NCBI GenBank assembly: GCA_040222275.1
Contig: JAVKDJ010000002.1
Span: forward strand, 62,001-126,000
Direction: 5' to 3'
Length of the DNA: 64,000 nucleotides
Origin: CAXBNB01 sp040222275
GTDB taxonomy: Bacteria > Bacteroidota > Bacteroidia > Cytophagales > Cyclobacteriaceae
In this document: positions 55,101 to 62,734 of the stretch, piece by piece
Layout of the letters: every line of letters begins with the position of its first letter
Numbering within the stretch: the first letter of the stretch is position 1
Translations under genes and position numbers: made by a program
Notes under the pieces: model-generated
Database searches by the model: none
Told to the model about the DNA's origin: nothing
The model's input: only the letters and a program-made list of their open reading frames with translations

Positions 55101-55555
55101 CCGAAAATGAATACAGTGATTTCAATTTTCGCTTCGAATTTCAACTGACCCCTGGAGCCAACAATGGACTGGGCATAAGGGCTCCTTTGGAAGGTGATGC
55201 CGCATACGCGGGAATGGAGCTACAGATACTGGACAATACCGCATCCATCTACAGTGACCTGAAGGAATACCAGTATCACGGCTCTGTGTATGGCGTAATA
55301 CCCGCCAAAAGGGGCTATTTGAAGCCCGTTGGAGAATGGAATAGCGAAGAAGTAATCGTGCAGGGGTCAAGGGTGAAGGTAATCCTGAATGGCACTGTGA
55401 TCGTAGATGGAGACATCAAACAAGCTTCGAAAAATGGTACGTTGGACCATAAAAACCACCCTGGGCTGGAAAGGACAAAAGGCTATATCGGATTCCTTGG
55501 CCATGGTGATGTGGTGAGGTTTAGAAACCTGAGGATTAAGGATTTGGAGAAATAA
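52163..55555 (+). CDS. Large exported HEAT-repeat protein with two C-terminal DUF1080 (3-keto-disaccharide hydrolase) domains
   Basis: 1130 residues from the ATG at 52163, with signal peptide MKTKLIYFIFSLILTFQAIA. Residues about 25-700 are alpha-helical with repeated HEAT-like units (AVRLAINGLVRYAG, LQRVVLYALANIADATSAS, KVAIPYLKSSLTNGSLEVRKS in part). Two DUF1080 domains follow: about 726-924 (GFVSMFNGKDLSGWQG, DSGIYLRGTPQVQIWD, FRNIYVREI) and 938-1128 (GFVSLFNGSNLDGWQG, NNGLGIRAP, FRNLRIKDL). DUF1080 proteins cleave 3-keto-glycosides. The first domain carries an insertion after GLVGNP. Likely works with the Tat oxidoreductase just upstream. Confidence 0.88.
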   Translation: MKTKLIYFIFSLILTFQAIAQDQRTVETKVADILAQMPTDDLIHRDRLMGEMASLGEKGLQMFTDKVIAPGTGDDTAVRLAINGLVRYAGERGNEEAKMATENALIRALDKSRDKEVKAFFLYQLKLVGGNKSVTAGSNYLQDERLGSDAILLLMTVASREAENELIKALASANGENRIAIVKGLGNLKSKAANPAITKLLGTGDDGLQRVVLYALANIADATSASPLLNAAKEAKYLYEATNAVSALTRYADRLGEDQNLALSEKICKTILKNSKTQAQLHNKAAAYHILVRHFGHEITDDLVKAIDNPDKAYRNALLLTAEKVGGVADTRAWIERSKTLGPAVQSDILLMLGRRKDKVAIPYLKSSLTNGSLEVRKSAASALTTLLGREAEGDLIALLNRSSSEEELMHVESMLLTISDKNHLGPYVDLLEESSTGAQTVAINVIAAKSGNQFFDQVFPFTSSGDAKLKDAAFKSLKKISKAENVNQLMDLLHRVNSDFEISETQKALVSAVDGISSEDEKSKPFLEALKGKSEKERIVGILPELGGSKALKAIRDLFENGSSREKEVAFDALVNWPSDDASAILYQICKTDNGTFKSKAFNGFVKQVASSKLPDDQKLLHLSNVMPYASSDSQKENVIKALSRVKTFLSFIYVTGFLDNKALQQAACEAAMRIALPLNGRKVGLYGDLVREGLEKVNTIISGPESQYYKIDIGNYLEAMPKDKGFVSMFNGKDLSGWQGLVGNPISRGKMSAKELASKQVEANKKMFENWGVKDGMIVFSGHGANLCSMKEYGDFEMIVDWRISKDGDSGIYLRGTPQVQIWDTSRTDVGAQVGSGGLYNNNPHRSTPLKVTDNPINEWNTFRITMIGEKVTVYSNGQLVVDDVTMDNYWDRKQPIFPTGAIELQAHGTDLAFRNIYVREIKASEYKLSEDEKATGFVSLFNGSNLDGWQGNKIDYLVEDGEIVIRPKRGGRGNLFTENEYSDFNFRFEFQLTPGANNGLGIRAPLEGDAAYAGMELQILDNTASIYSDLKEYQYHGSVYGVIPAKRGYLKPVGEWNSEEVIVQGSRVKVILNGTVIVDGDIKQASKNGTLDHKNHPGLERTKGYIGFLGHGDVVRFRNLRIKDLEK

Positions 55556-55572
55556 ACCTGCCTTTGAAATTT

Positions 55573-55605
55573 AACCCTCCAGGAACTTGAAATTCCTGGA
55601 GGGTT
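55573..55605. terminator. Bidirectional terminator between the DUF1080 and ParE genes
   Basis: A perfect 13-bp stem AACCCTCCAGGAA / TTCCTGGAGGGTT with a 7-base loop, lying between two converging genes (stops at 55555 and 55609). The T tract is short on both sides. Confidence 0.7.
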
Positions 55606-55608
55606 ATT

Positions 55609-55893
55609 CTAGTTCAATAGTTTTGAACCATGCACAATTCTCAATACCACGATTTTAGCTGGTTCGTAAATTCTATAGACGATTCTATATTTAACTAGAA
55701 TCAATTCACGAACATGTTCATTGTTGAACTCAGGCACTACCCTACCAGATTTGGGAAATGTTTCGAGTTGTTCTATTTGTTTAAGAAGTCTTTCAGAGAA
55801 TTCGCGAGCATACCTCAACGAGTCCAGTGCAATATAATCTGTTATGGAATCCAGATCGTTCCATGCAGAATCGGCTAAAACTATTTGCGCCAT
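55609..55893 (-). CDS. ParE-type toxin (second module)
   Basis: 94 residues with a typical ParE pattern: LADSAWNDLDSITDYIALDS, LLKQIEQLETFPKSGRVVPE, VRELILVKYRIVYRIYEPAKIVVLRIVHGSK. The VHGSK ending replaces the more common RHGRR. The start overlaps the antitoxin's end by 13 bases. Only distantly similar to the toxin at 45021. Confidence 0.9.
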   Translation of the reverse strand: MAQIVLADSAWNDLDSITDYIALDSLRYAREFSERLLKQIEQLETFPKSGRVVPEFNNEHVRELILVKYRIVYRIYEPAKIVVLRIVHGSKLLN

Positions 55894-56063
55894 TTTTTGT
55901 TGATCCGATTTTTGGCTTCATCGAATGACATAACCCTATCTTCTTCGACATCCCTCATTCCTTGCTCTACTTTTTCAATGAATAAGAGTTTGTCCATGAG
56001 ATCTTCTGTAGAAAATTCATTGGGAAGACTGTCCAGGGTTTCTATAACCTTTGCTCTGTCCAT
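55881..56063 (-). CDS. Antitoxin of the second ParE module
   Basis: 60 residues from the ATG at 56063, giving MDRAKVIETLDSLPNEFSTEDLMDKLLFIEKVEQGM; a longer frame to 56129 starts inside the S1/P1 nuclease gene. The ending RVMSFDEAKNRINKKW is a common ParE-antitoxin tail, in which the SFDEAK part binds the toxin. Upstream partner of the toxin, overlapping it by 13 bases. Confidence 0.87.
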   Translation of the reverse strand: MDRAKVIETLDSLPNEFSTEDLMDKLLFIEKVEQGMRDVEEDRVMSFDEAKNRINKKWRK

Positions 56064-56112
56064 ATTACAAATATAAAGAAAACTATTATAGAATATTGGG
56101 CGATTACGCCAA

Positions 56113-56883
56113 CTACCCATATATTTCATTCAATATCCCTGCCAAACGGATGCCGGCCTGGAGCAATCGAAGGTTCAGCGTATCGATATTGTCGAAAGTG
56201 TATTTGTAGGTCAAAAACTTATCTTCAGGCAGGTTATAAACTTGTTCACGGTAGGATTTGGACTCATTGGCCCAGTCAATCACTGTAGAGTTTTGCCAGC
56301 TGGCTATTTGCGCCTCTGATGGGAAATCGATAGCCGTTGCATATTCCGTATAGCTGAGTTGTTGTTCATCGATCATGCCACTGTCCCACACGCGGTGGAG
56401 GTTTGAGTTTTGGTACATATATTTCAGCTTTATGTCATTGCCACCCTTGTCCTTTCCGTTTCCTACATGCAGGGGTTGGTGGATATCACCTATCAGGTGA
56501 ACCAGGCATCTCAGCGCATGCAGCTCTCCTTCATAGGTAAATTTTTTCGTCTTCAATTCCCCAATAAACAGTTCCAGCATTTGGATCACATCCCCCTCTT
56601 CAGGTGTGCCGGCTTGCTCATAAGTCAGACTATCTGGGATGGTCGCAAAGTGCCAATAGTACTGAAAATCATAGTTGTCATCAGATTTAATATTGTCCAT
56701 CCAAAAGCTGGCCATGGCCAAAGACTCATTTCCCAGGACTTTTTGTATGTTCTTACGTGCCTTTTTGGTCATGTGGTTGTAGGCAATTTGCCCCACCACC
56801 CGGTGGCCTGTTTTGCCCCAGCAATAGGATTTTTGGGGAAGAATCAGAAACATCGTCAGCAACAGGAATAAAAGCTTTTTCAT
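56113..56883 (-). CDS. S1/P1 family nuclease, exported
   Basis: 256 residues. Signal peptide MKKLLFLLLTMFLILPQKSYC, after which the mature chain begins WGKTGHRVVGQIAY; in this zinc-dependent family the N-terminal Trp and following His bind metal. Further ligands: Asp and His in MDNIKSDDNYDFQYYWHFATIP, H in HLIGDIHQPLHVGNGKDKGGNDI (in two parts) and H in LHRVWDSGMI. It cleaves single-stranded nucleic acids or nucleotides, here in the periplasm or outside, probably for phosphate or nucleoside scavenging. Confidence 0.93.
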   Translation of the reverse strand: MKKLLFLLLTMFLILPQKSYCWGKTGHRVVGQIAYNHMTKKARKNIQKVLGNESLAMASFWMDNIKSDDNYDFQYYWHFATIPDSLTYEQAGTPEEGDVIQMLELFIGELKTKKFTYEGELHALRCLVHLIGDIHQPLHVGNGKDKGGNDIKLKYMYQNSNLHRVWDSGMIDEQQLSYTEYATAIDFPSEAQIASWQNSTVIDWANESKSYREQVYNLPEDKFLTYKYTFDNIDTLNLRLLQAGIRLAGILNEIYG

Positions 56884-57032
56884 CTTTGGTGTTTTTTGTT
56901 CGTGTAAACATACTAAAGTGAAATAATTAATCCTCGATTATAAGTTTTATGAAAACATGAATAATTGCGTTTAGCCAAAAAACCCAATTCAGGATTTATC
57001 CCATTTCTGCCTTCAAAATCCCTGTCATCTTA

Positions 57033-57040
57033 TAAATTTG
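57033..57040 (+). promoter_or_regulatory. -7 promoter element of the M3 peptidase gene
   Basis: TAAATTTG (TAnnTTTG), 24 bases before the ATG at 57065. No matching -33 element. Confidence 0.4.
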
Positions 57041-57064
57041 CAAGCCAAAAAAACCAGCACGTAT

Positions 57065-59098
57065 ATGAGCAATCCACTGTTGTCAGCATTTGACACTCCC
57101 TTCCAGACGGCACCATTTCACCTGATCAAAAACGAGCATTACCTGCCAGCCATCAAATCGCTGATAGAAAGTACCCGCAAGGAAATAGATCAGATCCTGG
57201 ATACCACAGATGCTGCCACATTCGAAAATACCATTGAGGCGCTGGAAAGCACCGGACGCAGGTTGGACGAGGTGGCGGAAATATTTTTTAACCTCAACTC
57301 GGCAGAAACCAACGATGAGATGCAACAGCTGGCCGTGGAGATTTCCCCAATGCTGACGGAGTTCAACAATGAGATCATGCAAAACGAGCAATTGTTTGGT
57401 AGGGTAAAAGCTGTTTATGATCAAAAAGACAAGATAACCCTCAACAATGAGCAGGATATGCTGCTCACCAAAACATACAAAGGATTCATCCGCAGTGGTG
57501 CCAACCTCTCGGGCAAAGACAAGGAACGCTTTAAAGAGATTTCTATGGAGTTGTCCAGGCTCACTTTGAAATTCGGGGAAAATGTACTGGCGGAAACCAA
57601 CAGTTTTGAATTGATACTGGAGGATGAAAAAGACCTGAGTGGCATCCCCACTGGCATAAAAAAACAGGCAGAAATGGCTGCCAAAGAAGCTGGCCATGAT
57701 GGCAAATGGTTGTTTACGCTGCATGCTCCTAGCTACATACCTTTTGTGGAATATGCTGACAACCGCCAGCTTCGCGAAAAAATGTATCGGGCTTTTGCAT
57801 CAAAAGCATTCAAAGGAAACGGGTTTGACAATCAGGAGCTTGTGGTGCAAATCGTAAAGCTAAGGGCAGAACTGGCCAAACTGCTGGGTTATGAAACCTA
57901 TGCCCACTATGTGCTGGAAGAGCGAATGGCTGAAAACCCAACGAAAGTAAATGGGTTTCTAAACGAACTACTTTCCAGGTCCCTGGACAAAGCCAAAGAT
58001 GAAGTGGCTGAAATAAAAAAATTCATTACCGAACAAGGGGATGATATTGATTTGGAGCGATGGGATTGGGCCTACTACGCACAAAAACTAAAAAAGTCCA
58101 AATTTGATTTGAACGATGAAATGTTGCGGCCTTATTTTAAACTGGAACATTGCCTGGATGGGATTTTTACAGTTGCCAGCAAGCTTTTCGGGCTACAGTT
58201 TGTAGAAAATTCTGAAATCCCGGTCTATCACAAAGATGTAAAAGCGTATGAGGTATTGGATGAAAACGGGCAACACGTCTCCGTATTTTATGCTGACTTT
58301 TTCCCACGAAAGGGCAAAAGGGGAGGTGCCTGGATGACCTCTTTCAGAGGGCAGTGGAAGGATACTACAGACCATCGCCCGGTGATTTCTATTGTGTGCA
58401 ACTTTACACCTCCCGGGGAAAACAAACCTTCGCTGCTCACTTATGATGAGGTAAATACCCTTTTTCATGAGTTTGGTCATGCCTTGCACGGCATGCTGGC
58501 AGATGGACGGTATAAAAGCCTGAGCGGTACTTCTGTATTCTGGGATTTTGTCGAACTGCCTTCTCAAGTGATGGAAAACTGGTTGGAAGAAAAGGAGTGC
58601 CTGGATTTGTTTGCCACACATTATGAAACAGACGAACCCATACCGGCGGAGCTGGTGCGAAAAATTAAAGACTCTTCAAAATTCCATGCTGCCTATCAAA
58701 CCGTACGCCAGCTTACTTTTGGCATGATGGACATGGCCTGGCATTCTATTACAGAAGACATAGCAATAGATGATGTGCTGAGCTTTGAATCAGGTGCTAC
58801 GTCTAAAACCGAACTTTTTAACAAAGTGACGGGTACATGCCTCAGCACCCAGTTTTCACATATATTTCATGGTGGCTATGGTGCAGGGTACTACAGCTAC
58901 AAATGGGCGGAAGTGCTGGATGCCGATGCATTTTCCCTTTTCAAGCAAAATGGGATATTCGATCAGGAAACTGCTACCTCATTCAAAGAAAATATCCTGT
59001 CAAAAGGAGGAAGTGAGCACCCGATGGTACTTTACAAACGCTTCCGGGGAAAGGAGCCGAGCATAGATGCCCTTCTTGAAAGGAGTGGCCTGGCTTGA
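57065..59098 (+). CDS. M3 family metallopeptidase (peptidyl-dipeptidase Dcp/oligopeptidase A-like)
   Basis: 677 residues from the ATG at 57065; nine extra upstream residues in frame are discarded. M3 (thimet) zinc peptidase: FHEFGHALHGMLAD near residue 466 is the HExxH motif, with the third ligand Glu in FVELPSQVMENW about 30 residues on. GYGAGYYSYKWAEVLDADAF near the end is the usual substrate-binding segment of Dcp/OpdA. No signal peptide, so cytoplasmic; it trims short peptides. Confidence 0.94.
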   Translation: MSNPLLSAFDTPFQTAPFHLIKNEHYLPAIKSLIESTRKEIDQILDTTDAATFENTIEALESTGRRLDEVAEIFFNLNSAETNDEMQQLAVEISPMLTEFNNEIMQNEQLFGRVKAVYDQKDKITLNNEQDMLLTKTYKGFIRSGANLSGKDKERFKEISMELSRLTLKFGENVLAETNSFELILEDEKDLSGIPTGIKKQAEMAAKEAGHDGKWLFTLHAPSYIPFVEYADNRQLREKMYRAFASKAFKGNGFDNQELVVQIVKLRAELAKLLGYETYAHYVLEERMAENPTKVNGFLNELLSRSLDKAKDEVAEIKKFITEQGDDIDLERWDWAYYAQKLKKSKFDLNDEMLRPYFKLEHCLDGIFTVASKLFGLQFVENSEIPVYHKDVKAYEVLDENGQHVSVFYADFFPRKGKRGGAWMTSFRGQWKDTTDHRPVISIVCNFTPPGENKPSLLTYDEVNTLFHEFGHALHGMLADGRYKSLSGTSVFWDFVELPSQVMENWLEEKECLDLFATHYETDEPIPAELVRKIKDSSKFHAAYQTVRQLTFGMMDMAWHSITEDIAIDDVLSFESGATSKTELFNKVTGTCLSTQFSHIFHGGYGAGYYSYKWAEVLDADAFSLFKQNGIFDQETATSFKENILSKGGSEHPMVLYKRFRGKEPSIDALLERSGLA

Positions 59099-59106
59099 AG
59101 ATAAAA

Positions 59107-59129
59107 GGTGGAGCTATACCTGCTCCACC
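59107..59129 (-). terminator. Terminator at the end of the small lipoprotein gene
   Basis: A perfect 8-bp stem GGTGGAGC / GCTCCACC with 7-base loop that contains the lipoprotein gene's stop codon. On the minus strand it is followed by TTTTAT. It also lies just past the M3 peptidase stop. Confidence 0.6.
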
Positions 59130-59530
59130 AATAACGTTACTACGTAATCCGAAAGTTCAGCACTTTTATCCGACTTGGGCACTGGTGCTACCAATTCTAC
59201 CAGGGTAATGCGATAATTACCAACAGTTTTTTCAGGCTTTGCATTGTCACCAAGGGAAAATTCCACATCCTGGTCATTCACCTTTAGTGTAATGACCAGT
59301 TGGCCCTGCCATACACACTCTACATCTACCGGGCATAGGGAATTGGCATTGACCTGTACAAAGTTCAATCTAAGTTTTTCATTCCTGATATATACCTCCT
59401 GATTGTAGGAGATGTTGAATTCCTTGTCCACATCAGCCAGACGAAGGTTGTCCATTCCATCTTCCTTACAAGCGGCTGCACTTAGAATAAAAAAGGCAAT
59501 AATTGCAACTAAATTGATTGTTGATCGCAT
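59114..59530 (-). CDS. Small predicted lipoprotein
   Basis: 138 residues from the ATG at 59530. Lipoprotein signal MRSTINLVAIIAFFILSAAAC with Cys21 in the lipobox, then KEDG. The mature part is a small beta-rich domain with two Cys in LCPVDVECVWQGQL and a final SDYVVTLLVEQV. The CPVDVECVWxG segment is one I recall in many uncharacterised bacterial lipoproteins, though I cannot name a family. Function unknown. Confidence 0.75.
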   Translation of the reverse strand: MRSTINLVAIIAFFILSAAACKEDGMDNLRLADVDKEFNISYNQEVYIRNEKLRLNFVQVNANSLCPVDVECVWQGQLVITLKVNDQDVEFSLGDNAKPEKTVGNYRITLVELVAPVPKSDKSAELSDYVVTLLVEQV

Positions 59531-59721
59531 GAGCTTAATTAAAATTGATAAAAAATGTGTTTCATATTTCCGACACCCAAACAACCTGAATGGTTGTAAA
59601 CATTAATTGTAGTCTTTAAAATTTACAATTATTTTTAAATGGGGCGGCAAGATGGGTTGCGTTTGGCGCAAAGTTAATTATTTGGTGGAAATAACGTGGG
59701 ATTTCAGGTCAAAGGAGAAAA

Positions 59722-60840
59722 TTATTTGTCCTTCTGGCTTTCTTTGCCATCGCTTAGGTTTGAGTACACTTTTTTTAGCACTTCTATTTTTTCCACACTT
59801 CCAGCTATGGCGTTGGTTGTAAACATCATAACGCCACTAGACCTGTCTGCCAATCCCCCCTTTAGCACCATTTCAAACTCATCGCTCGAAATTACTTTTG
59901 GGTCGTCATAAGCCTGTACAATGGGCCATACTTTCGGATAGGAATTTTGGCCAATATCCAACCTGTTGCAAAACCATTTGATGTTTTCTTCCACCCATTC
60001 AGGTTCCCTCTCCATTCTGCCATGATACACCATAGGAGAAAACACATCTACGATTTTACTAAGCTGGTCATAGTCCAAACCCAGAATACGTCTTCGTGCT
60101 CCATTAAACTCCTGATCGTTCCAGGGGCAATGATAAAGACCAAGCAGGGCATCTGGTCTTAACTCTTTCAAGATGGTTTTTACTTCATAAGCCCATTCAT
60201 AGATGACTTTGCAACGCCAGTTCCTCCATTCCAGGTCGTGGTGGTTAAGTATGGTTTTCGCTTTTTCAGTGGTATCATCACCCTTTATCATTATCCCGGT
60301 GCTTTCCGAAAACCTTTCCATACAATGATCGCAAAAGCATGTCTCGGGCAAAATAGGTTCCGGCTCCTCGAATTGTGCATGCCAGTGTACATAGTCCATC
60401 CACACCCCATCCAGGTCGAACTTTTGAAGCAATTCCCTGAGCTGGTTGAAACGATAACGTCGGAAGCCTGGTTCGGTAGGGCAAACACCCATAAACCACG
60501 AGGCAGCCTCCACCCGCTTTCCCTGTGCGTCAATGGCCCAGGACTCAGGATGCTCTTGCACATAATTTTTTCCGTTCAGCGTAGCAAACTCAGCATAAAC
60601 TTTCGCACCTTCCTCCTTTGCCCTTTTGATCATGTCCTGATTGATTGCCCCGCTGTGTACGAATATGGCGTTGATGCCAAGTTCGTCCAGTGTAAGGCCC
60701 TTGTCCCAAAGTGCCTTAGGGCTTCCGTATATCCCCCTGGTTTCGACCCGATTGGCGTTTTGTGCGCAGGATTGCAACGCAAGCCCTACCAAGGCCACAA
60801 CATAGAAAAGCAGCGTAGGTATTCTTAAGTATGGGTACAT
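59722..60840 (-). CDS. Putative TIM-barrel glycoside hydrolase-like lipoprotein
   Basis: 372 residues from the ATG at 60840; the longer frame to 60906 adds 22 residues before the signal. Lipoprotein signal with LVGLALQSC. The body looks like a (beta/alpha)8 barrel of the family 10-like or hypothetical glycosyl hydrolase type: GINAIFVHSGAINQDM, GAKVYAEFATLN, FDLDGVWMDYVHWHAQFE (candidate acidic residue), CFCDHCMERF and DALLGLYHCPWN. The CxxC pair is common in such proteins from carbohydrate-degrading bacteria. Substrate unknown. Confidence 0.62.
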   Translation of the reverse strand: MYPYLRIPTLLFYVVALVGLALQSCAQNANRVETRGIYGSPKALWDKGLTLDELGINAIFVHSGAINQDMIKRAKEEGAKVYAEFATLNGKNYVQEHPESWAIDAQGKRVEAASWFMGVCPTEPGFRRYRFNQLRELLQKFDLDGVWMDYVHWHAQFEEPEPILPETCFCDHCMERFSESTGIMIKGDDTTEKAKTILNHHDLEWRNWRCKVIYEWAYEVKTILKELRPDALLGLYHCPWNDQEFNGARRRILGLDYDQLSKIVDVFSPMVYHGRMEREPEWVEENIKWFCNRLDIGQNSYPKVWPIVQAYDDPKVISSDEFEMVLKGGLADRSSGVMMFTTNAIAGSVEKIEVLKKVYSNLSDGKESQKDK

Positions 60841-60867
60841 CGTTTTTGTATTTCGTAACAGCCTTTT

Positions 60868-60875
60868 CAAAGGTA
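60868..60875 (-). promoter_or_regulatory. -7 promoter element of the glycosidase-like gene
   Basis: On the minus strand this reads TACCTTTG (TAnnTTTG), 27 bases before the ATG at 60840, which supports that start. Confidence 0.4.
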
Positions 60876-61078
60876 GATAGAATTCCTTCAAAAGACCTAC
60901 CCTCAATACACATGCATTATATGTGTCAGGAAAACCTTAGGACATTTTTTTCCTAAATGTAGTGGAATTGAAGTTGCCAACTAAAATCCAGCGTGGCATC
61001 TTCGTAGGTTTCCGGATATTGAAAAATACGAAGCGCGTGAGCTCAAAAATTAAATTATTGATAATATTAGAAACTTTT

Positions 61079-61111
61079 TTTGCGAATGTTAAAATTATAT
61101 AATTACATTTG
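61079..61111 (+). promoter_or_regulatory. Bacteroidetes-type promoter for the MATE transcript
   Basis: TTTG at 61079-61082 and TACATTTG at 61104-61111, 21 bases apart, fit the phylum consensus. Transcription would begin at about 61115-61118, leaving a leader of about 107 bases before the MATE start. Confidence 0.5.
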
Positions 61112-61117
61112 CGCACC

Positions 61118-61177
61118 ATGAAGGTGAATTATACCATACCGGCCCCAATTGTAATGTTTACAGCCACCCCTCTATAA
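61118..61177 (+). CDS. Candidate 19-residue leader peptide before the MATE gene
   Basis: An ATG six bases after the promoter -7 box opens a frame MKVNYTIPAPIVMFTATPL that stops with TAA at 61175-61177, 46 bases before the MATE ATG. Given its place it would be translated from a nearly leaderless transcript. A 9-bp perfect stem TTTACAGCC (61157-61165) / GGCTGTAAA (61179-61187) covers its end and stop codon. The arrangement resembles translational-attenuation leaders, but a chance frame of this length is quite possible. Confidence 0.35.
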   Translation: MKVNYTIPAPIVMFTATPL

Positions 61178-61187
61178 AGGCTGTAAA
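61157..61187 (+). promoter_or_regulatory. Leader hairpin overlapping the leader-peptide stop
   Basis: Perfect 9-bp stem with a 13-base loop in the untranslated leader of the MATE gene. A ribosome on the small frame would disrupt it. No T tract follows, so it is not an ordinary terminator. Confidence 0.45.
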
Positions 61188-61223
61188 TCCCGTCACAATT
61201 ACTTACTTTAATTCACTTACATC

Positions 61224-62630
61224 ATGACTAATTTTTACAAATACATACAAAAGCTATACGCTTATTTCAAAATCGCTATCAAGGGTTCAGAAACTGAATT
61301 TACCTCTGGAAGCATCAACAAAGCGATATTCCTCCTTTCTGTTCCTATGATCCTGGAGATGGTGATGGAGTCACTGTTCGCCGTAGTAGATGTGTTTTGG
61401 GTGTCCAAAGTCAGTACCGATGCTGTAGCCACTGTTGGCCTCACAGAATCGGTATTGATGCTGGTATATTCCATTGCCATTGGTATGAGCATGGCAGCTA
61501 CCGCGATGGTGGCCCGCAGAATCGGCGAGAAAAACCCCAAAGGGGCAGGACATGCTGCATTTCAGGCTATGCTGATTGCCTTTGTCATTTCCCTATTTAT
61601 CAGTGGCTTTGGCATCTACTATGCCAGGGATATATTGGTACTGATGGGAGGTTCGCCGGAACTGGTCGAAAAAGGCCATGGCTATACCCAATGGATGCTA
61701 GGCGGTAACCTGTGCATCATGTTTATCTTTCTTATCAACGGGATTTTCAGGGGTGCCGGGGATGCCTCCATGGCCATGCGCTCTTTGTGGCTCGCGAATG
61801 GACTGAACATTATCCTGGATCCAATATTTATTTTCGGGCTTGGTCCAATTCCGGGGTTCGGGGTAGAAGGTGCAGCAATTGCCACCACCATGGGCAGGTC
61901 GATCGGTGTCCTCTACCAACTCAACGGATTGTTCAATGGCAAGCGTATTATAAAACTGACTGTTGAGAACATCCGTATCAGAATGTCCACCATCAAAAAG
62001 ATATTCAACATTGCGCTTGGCGGCATGGGCCAGTTTTTGATTGAATCCGCCAGTTGGATATTTTTGGTTAGGATCATTTCTGAGTTTGGAAGTTCGGCGT
62101 TGGCTGGATATACCATTGCCTTCAGGATCATAGTGTTTACCATACTACCCTCATGGGGCATGGCCAATGCGGCGGCTACACTGGTTGGGCAAAACCTTGG
62201 GGCACAAAAACCAGAGCGTGCTGAAGAATCCGTTTGGAAAACAGCACATTTGAATACTGCCTTTTTGGGTATTATCTCGGTGATATTTTTCATCTGGGCC
62301 AGGCCGTTTGTAGGAATTTTTGCCCCCGACGAGATAGTGCTGGACTATGGTGTGTTGGCATTGCGCATCATTTGTGTGGGTTATATCACATTTGCGTATG
62401 GTATGGTCATCAGCCAGGCATTCAATGGTGCCGGCGATACACGCACCCCCACCTATATGAATATTGCTTTTTTCTGGGTGATACAAATTCCACTGGCCTA
62501 CTTGCTCGCCCTTCATTTGGAAATGGGGTTTACAGGTGCCATGATCTCTGTGGCCGTGGCATTTGCCCTACATGCCATGGCGTGTATTTATTTTTTCCGC
62601 CTGGGCAAATGGAAACTTGTTAAGGTATAA
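61224..62630 (+). CDS. MATE family multidrug efflux transporter
   Basis: 468 residues, about twelve transmembrane helices in two similar halves. MATE (NorM/DinF superfamily) hallmarks: ILEMVMESLFAVVDVFWVSKV near 48 and MSMAATAMVARRIGEKNPKGA near 90, mirrored in the second half by NAAATLVGQNLGAQKPERAEES near 314 (each given in part). These pumps export cationic drugs or metabolites in exchange for Na+ or H+ at the inner membrane. It ends at a strong terminator (62641-62670). Leader features suggest regulated expression. Confidence 0.94.
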   Translation: MTNFYKYIQKLYAYFKIAIKGSETEFTSGSINKAIFLLSVPMILEMVMESLFAVVDVFWVSKVSTDAVATVGLTESVLMLVYSIAIGMSMAATAMVARRIGEKNPKGAGHAAFQAMLIAFVISLFISGFGIYYARDILVLMGGSPELVEKGHGYTQWMLGGNLCIMFIFLINGIFRGAGDASMAMRSLWLANGLNIILDPIFIFGLGPIPGFGVEGAAIATTMGRSIGVLYQLNGLFNGKRIIKLTVENIRIRMSTIKKIFNIALGGMGQFLIESASWIFLVRIISEFGSSALAGYTIAFRIIVFTILPSWGMANAAATLVGQNLGAQKPERAEESVWKTAHLNTAFLGIISVIFFIWARPFVGIFAPDEIVLDYGVLALRIICVGYITFAYGMVISQAFNGAGDTRTPTYMNIAFFWVIQIPLAYLLALHLEMGFTGAMISVAVAFALHAMACIYFFRLGKWKLVKV

Positions 62631-62640
62631 TTAATATTGA

Positions 62641-62670
62641 GCCGAACGGCCACTTCTGGAGCCGTTCGGC
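62641..62670 (+). terminator. Rho-independent terminator after the MATE gene
   Basis: Perfect 10-bp stem GCCGAACGGC / GCCGTTCGGC with a 10-base loop, followed by ATTTTGCTTTTT, 10 bases after the stop codon. Confidence 0.85.
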
Positions 62671-62734
62671 ATTTTGCTTTTTACCGACATAACCAGCCCT
62701 GCCCATTTATCAATAAAATCATTAAACTTGTTTT

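Noticed and set aside
59669..59676. Minus-strand TAACTTTG as promoter of the small lipoprotein gene
   Set aside because: It fits the -7 pattern but would leave a leader of about 130 bases, and no -33 element is at the right distance; too weak to list as a feature.
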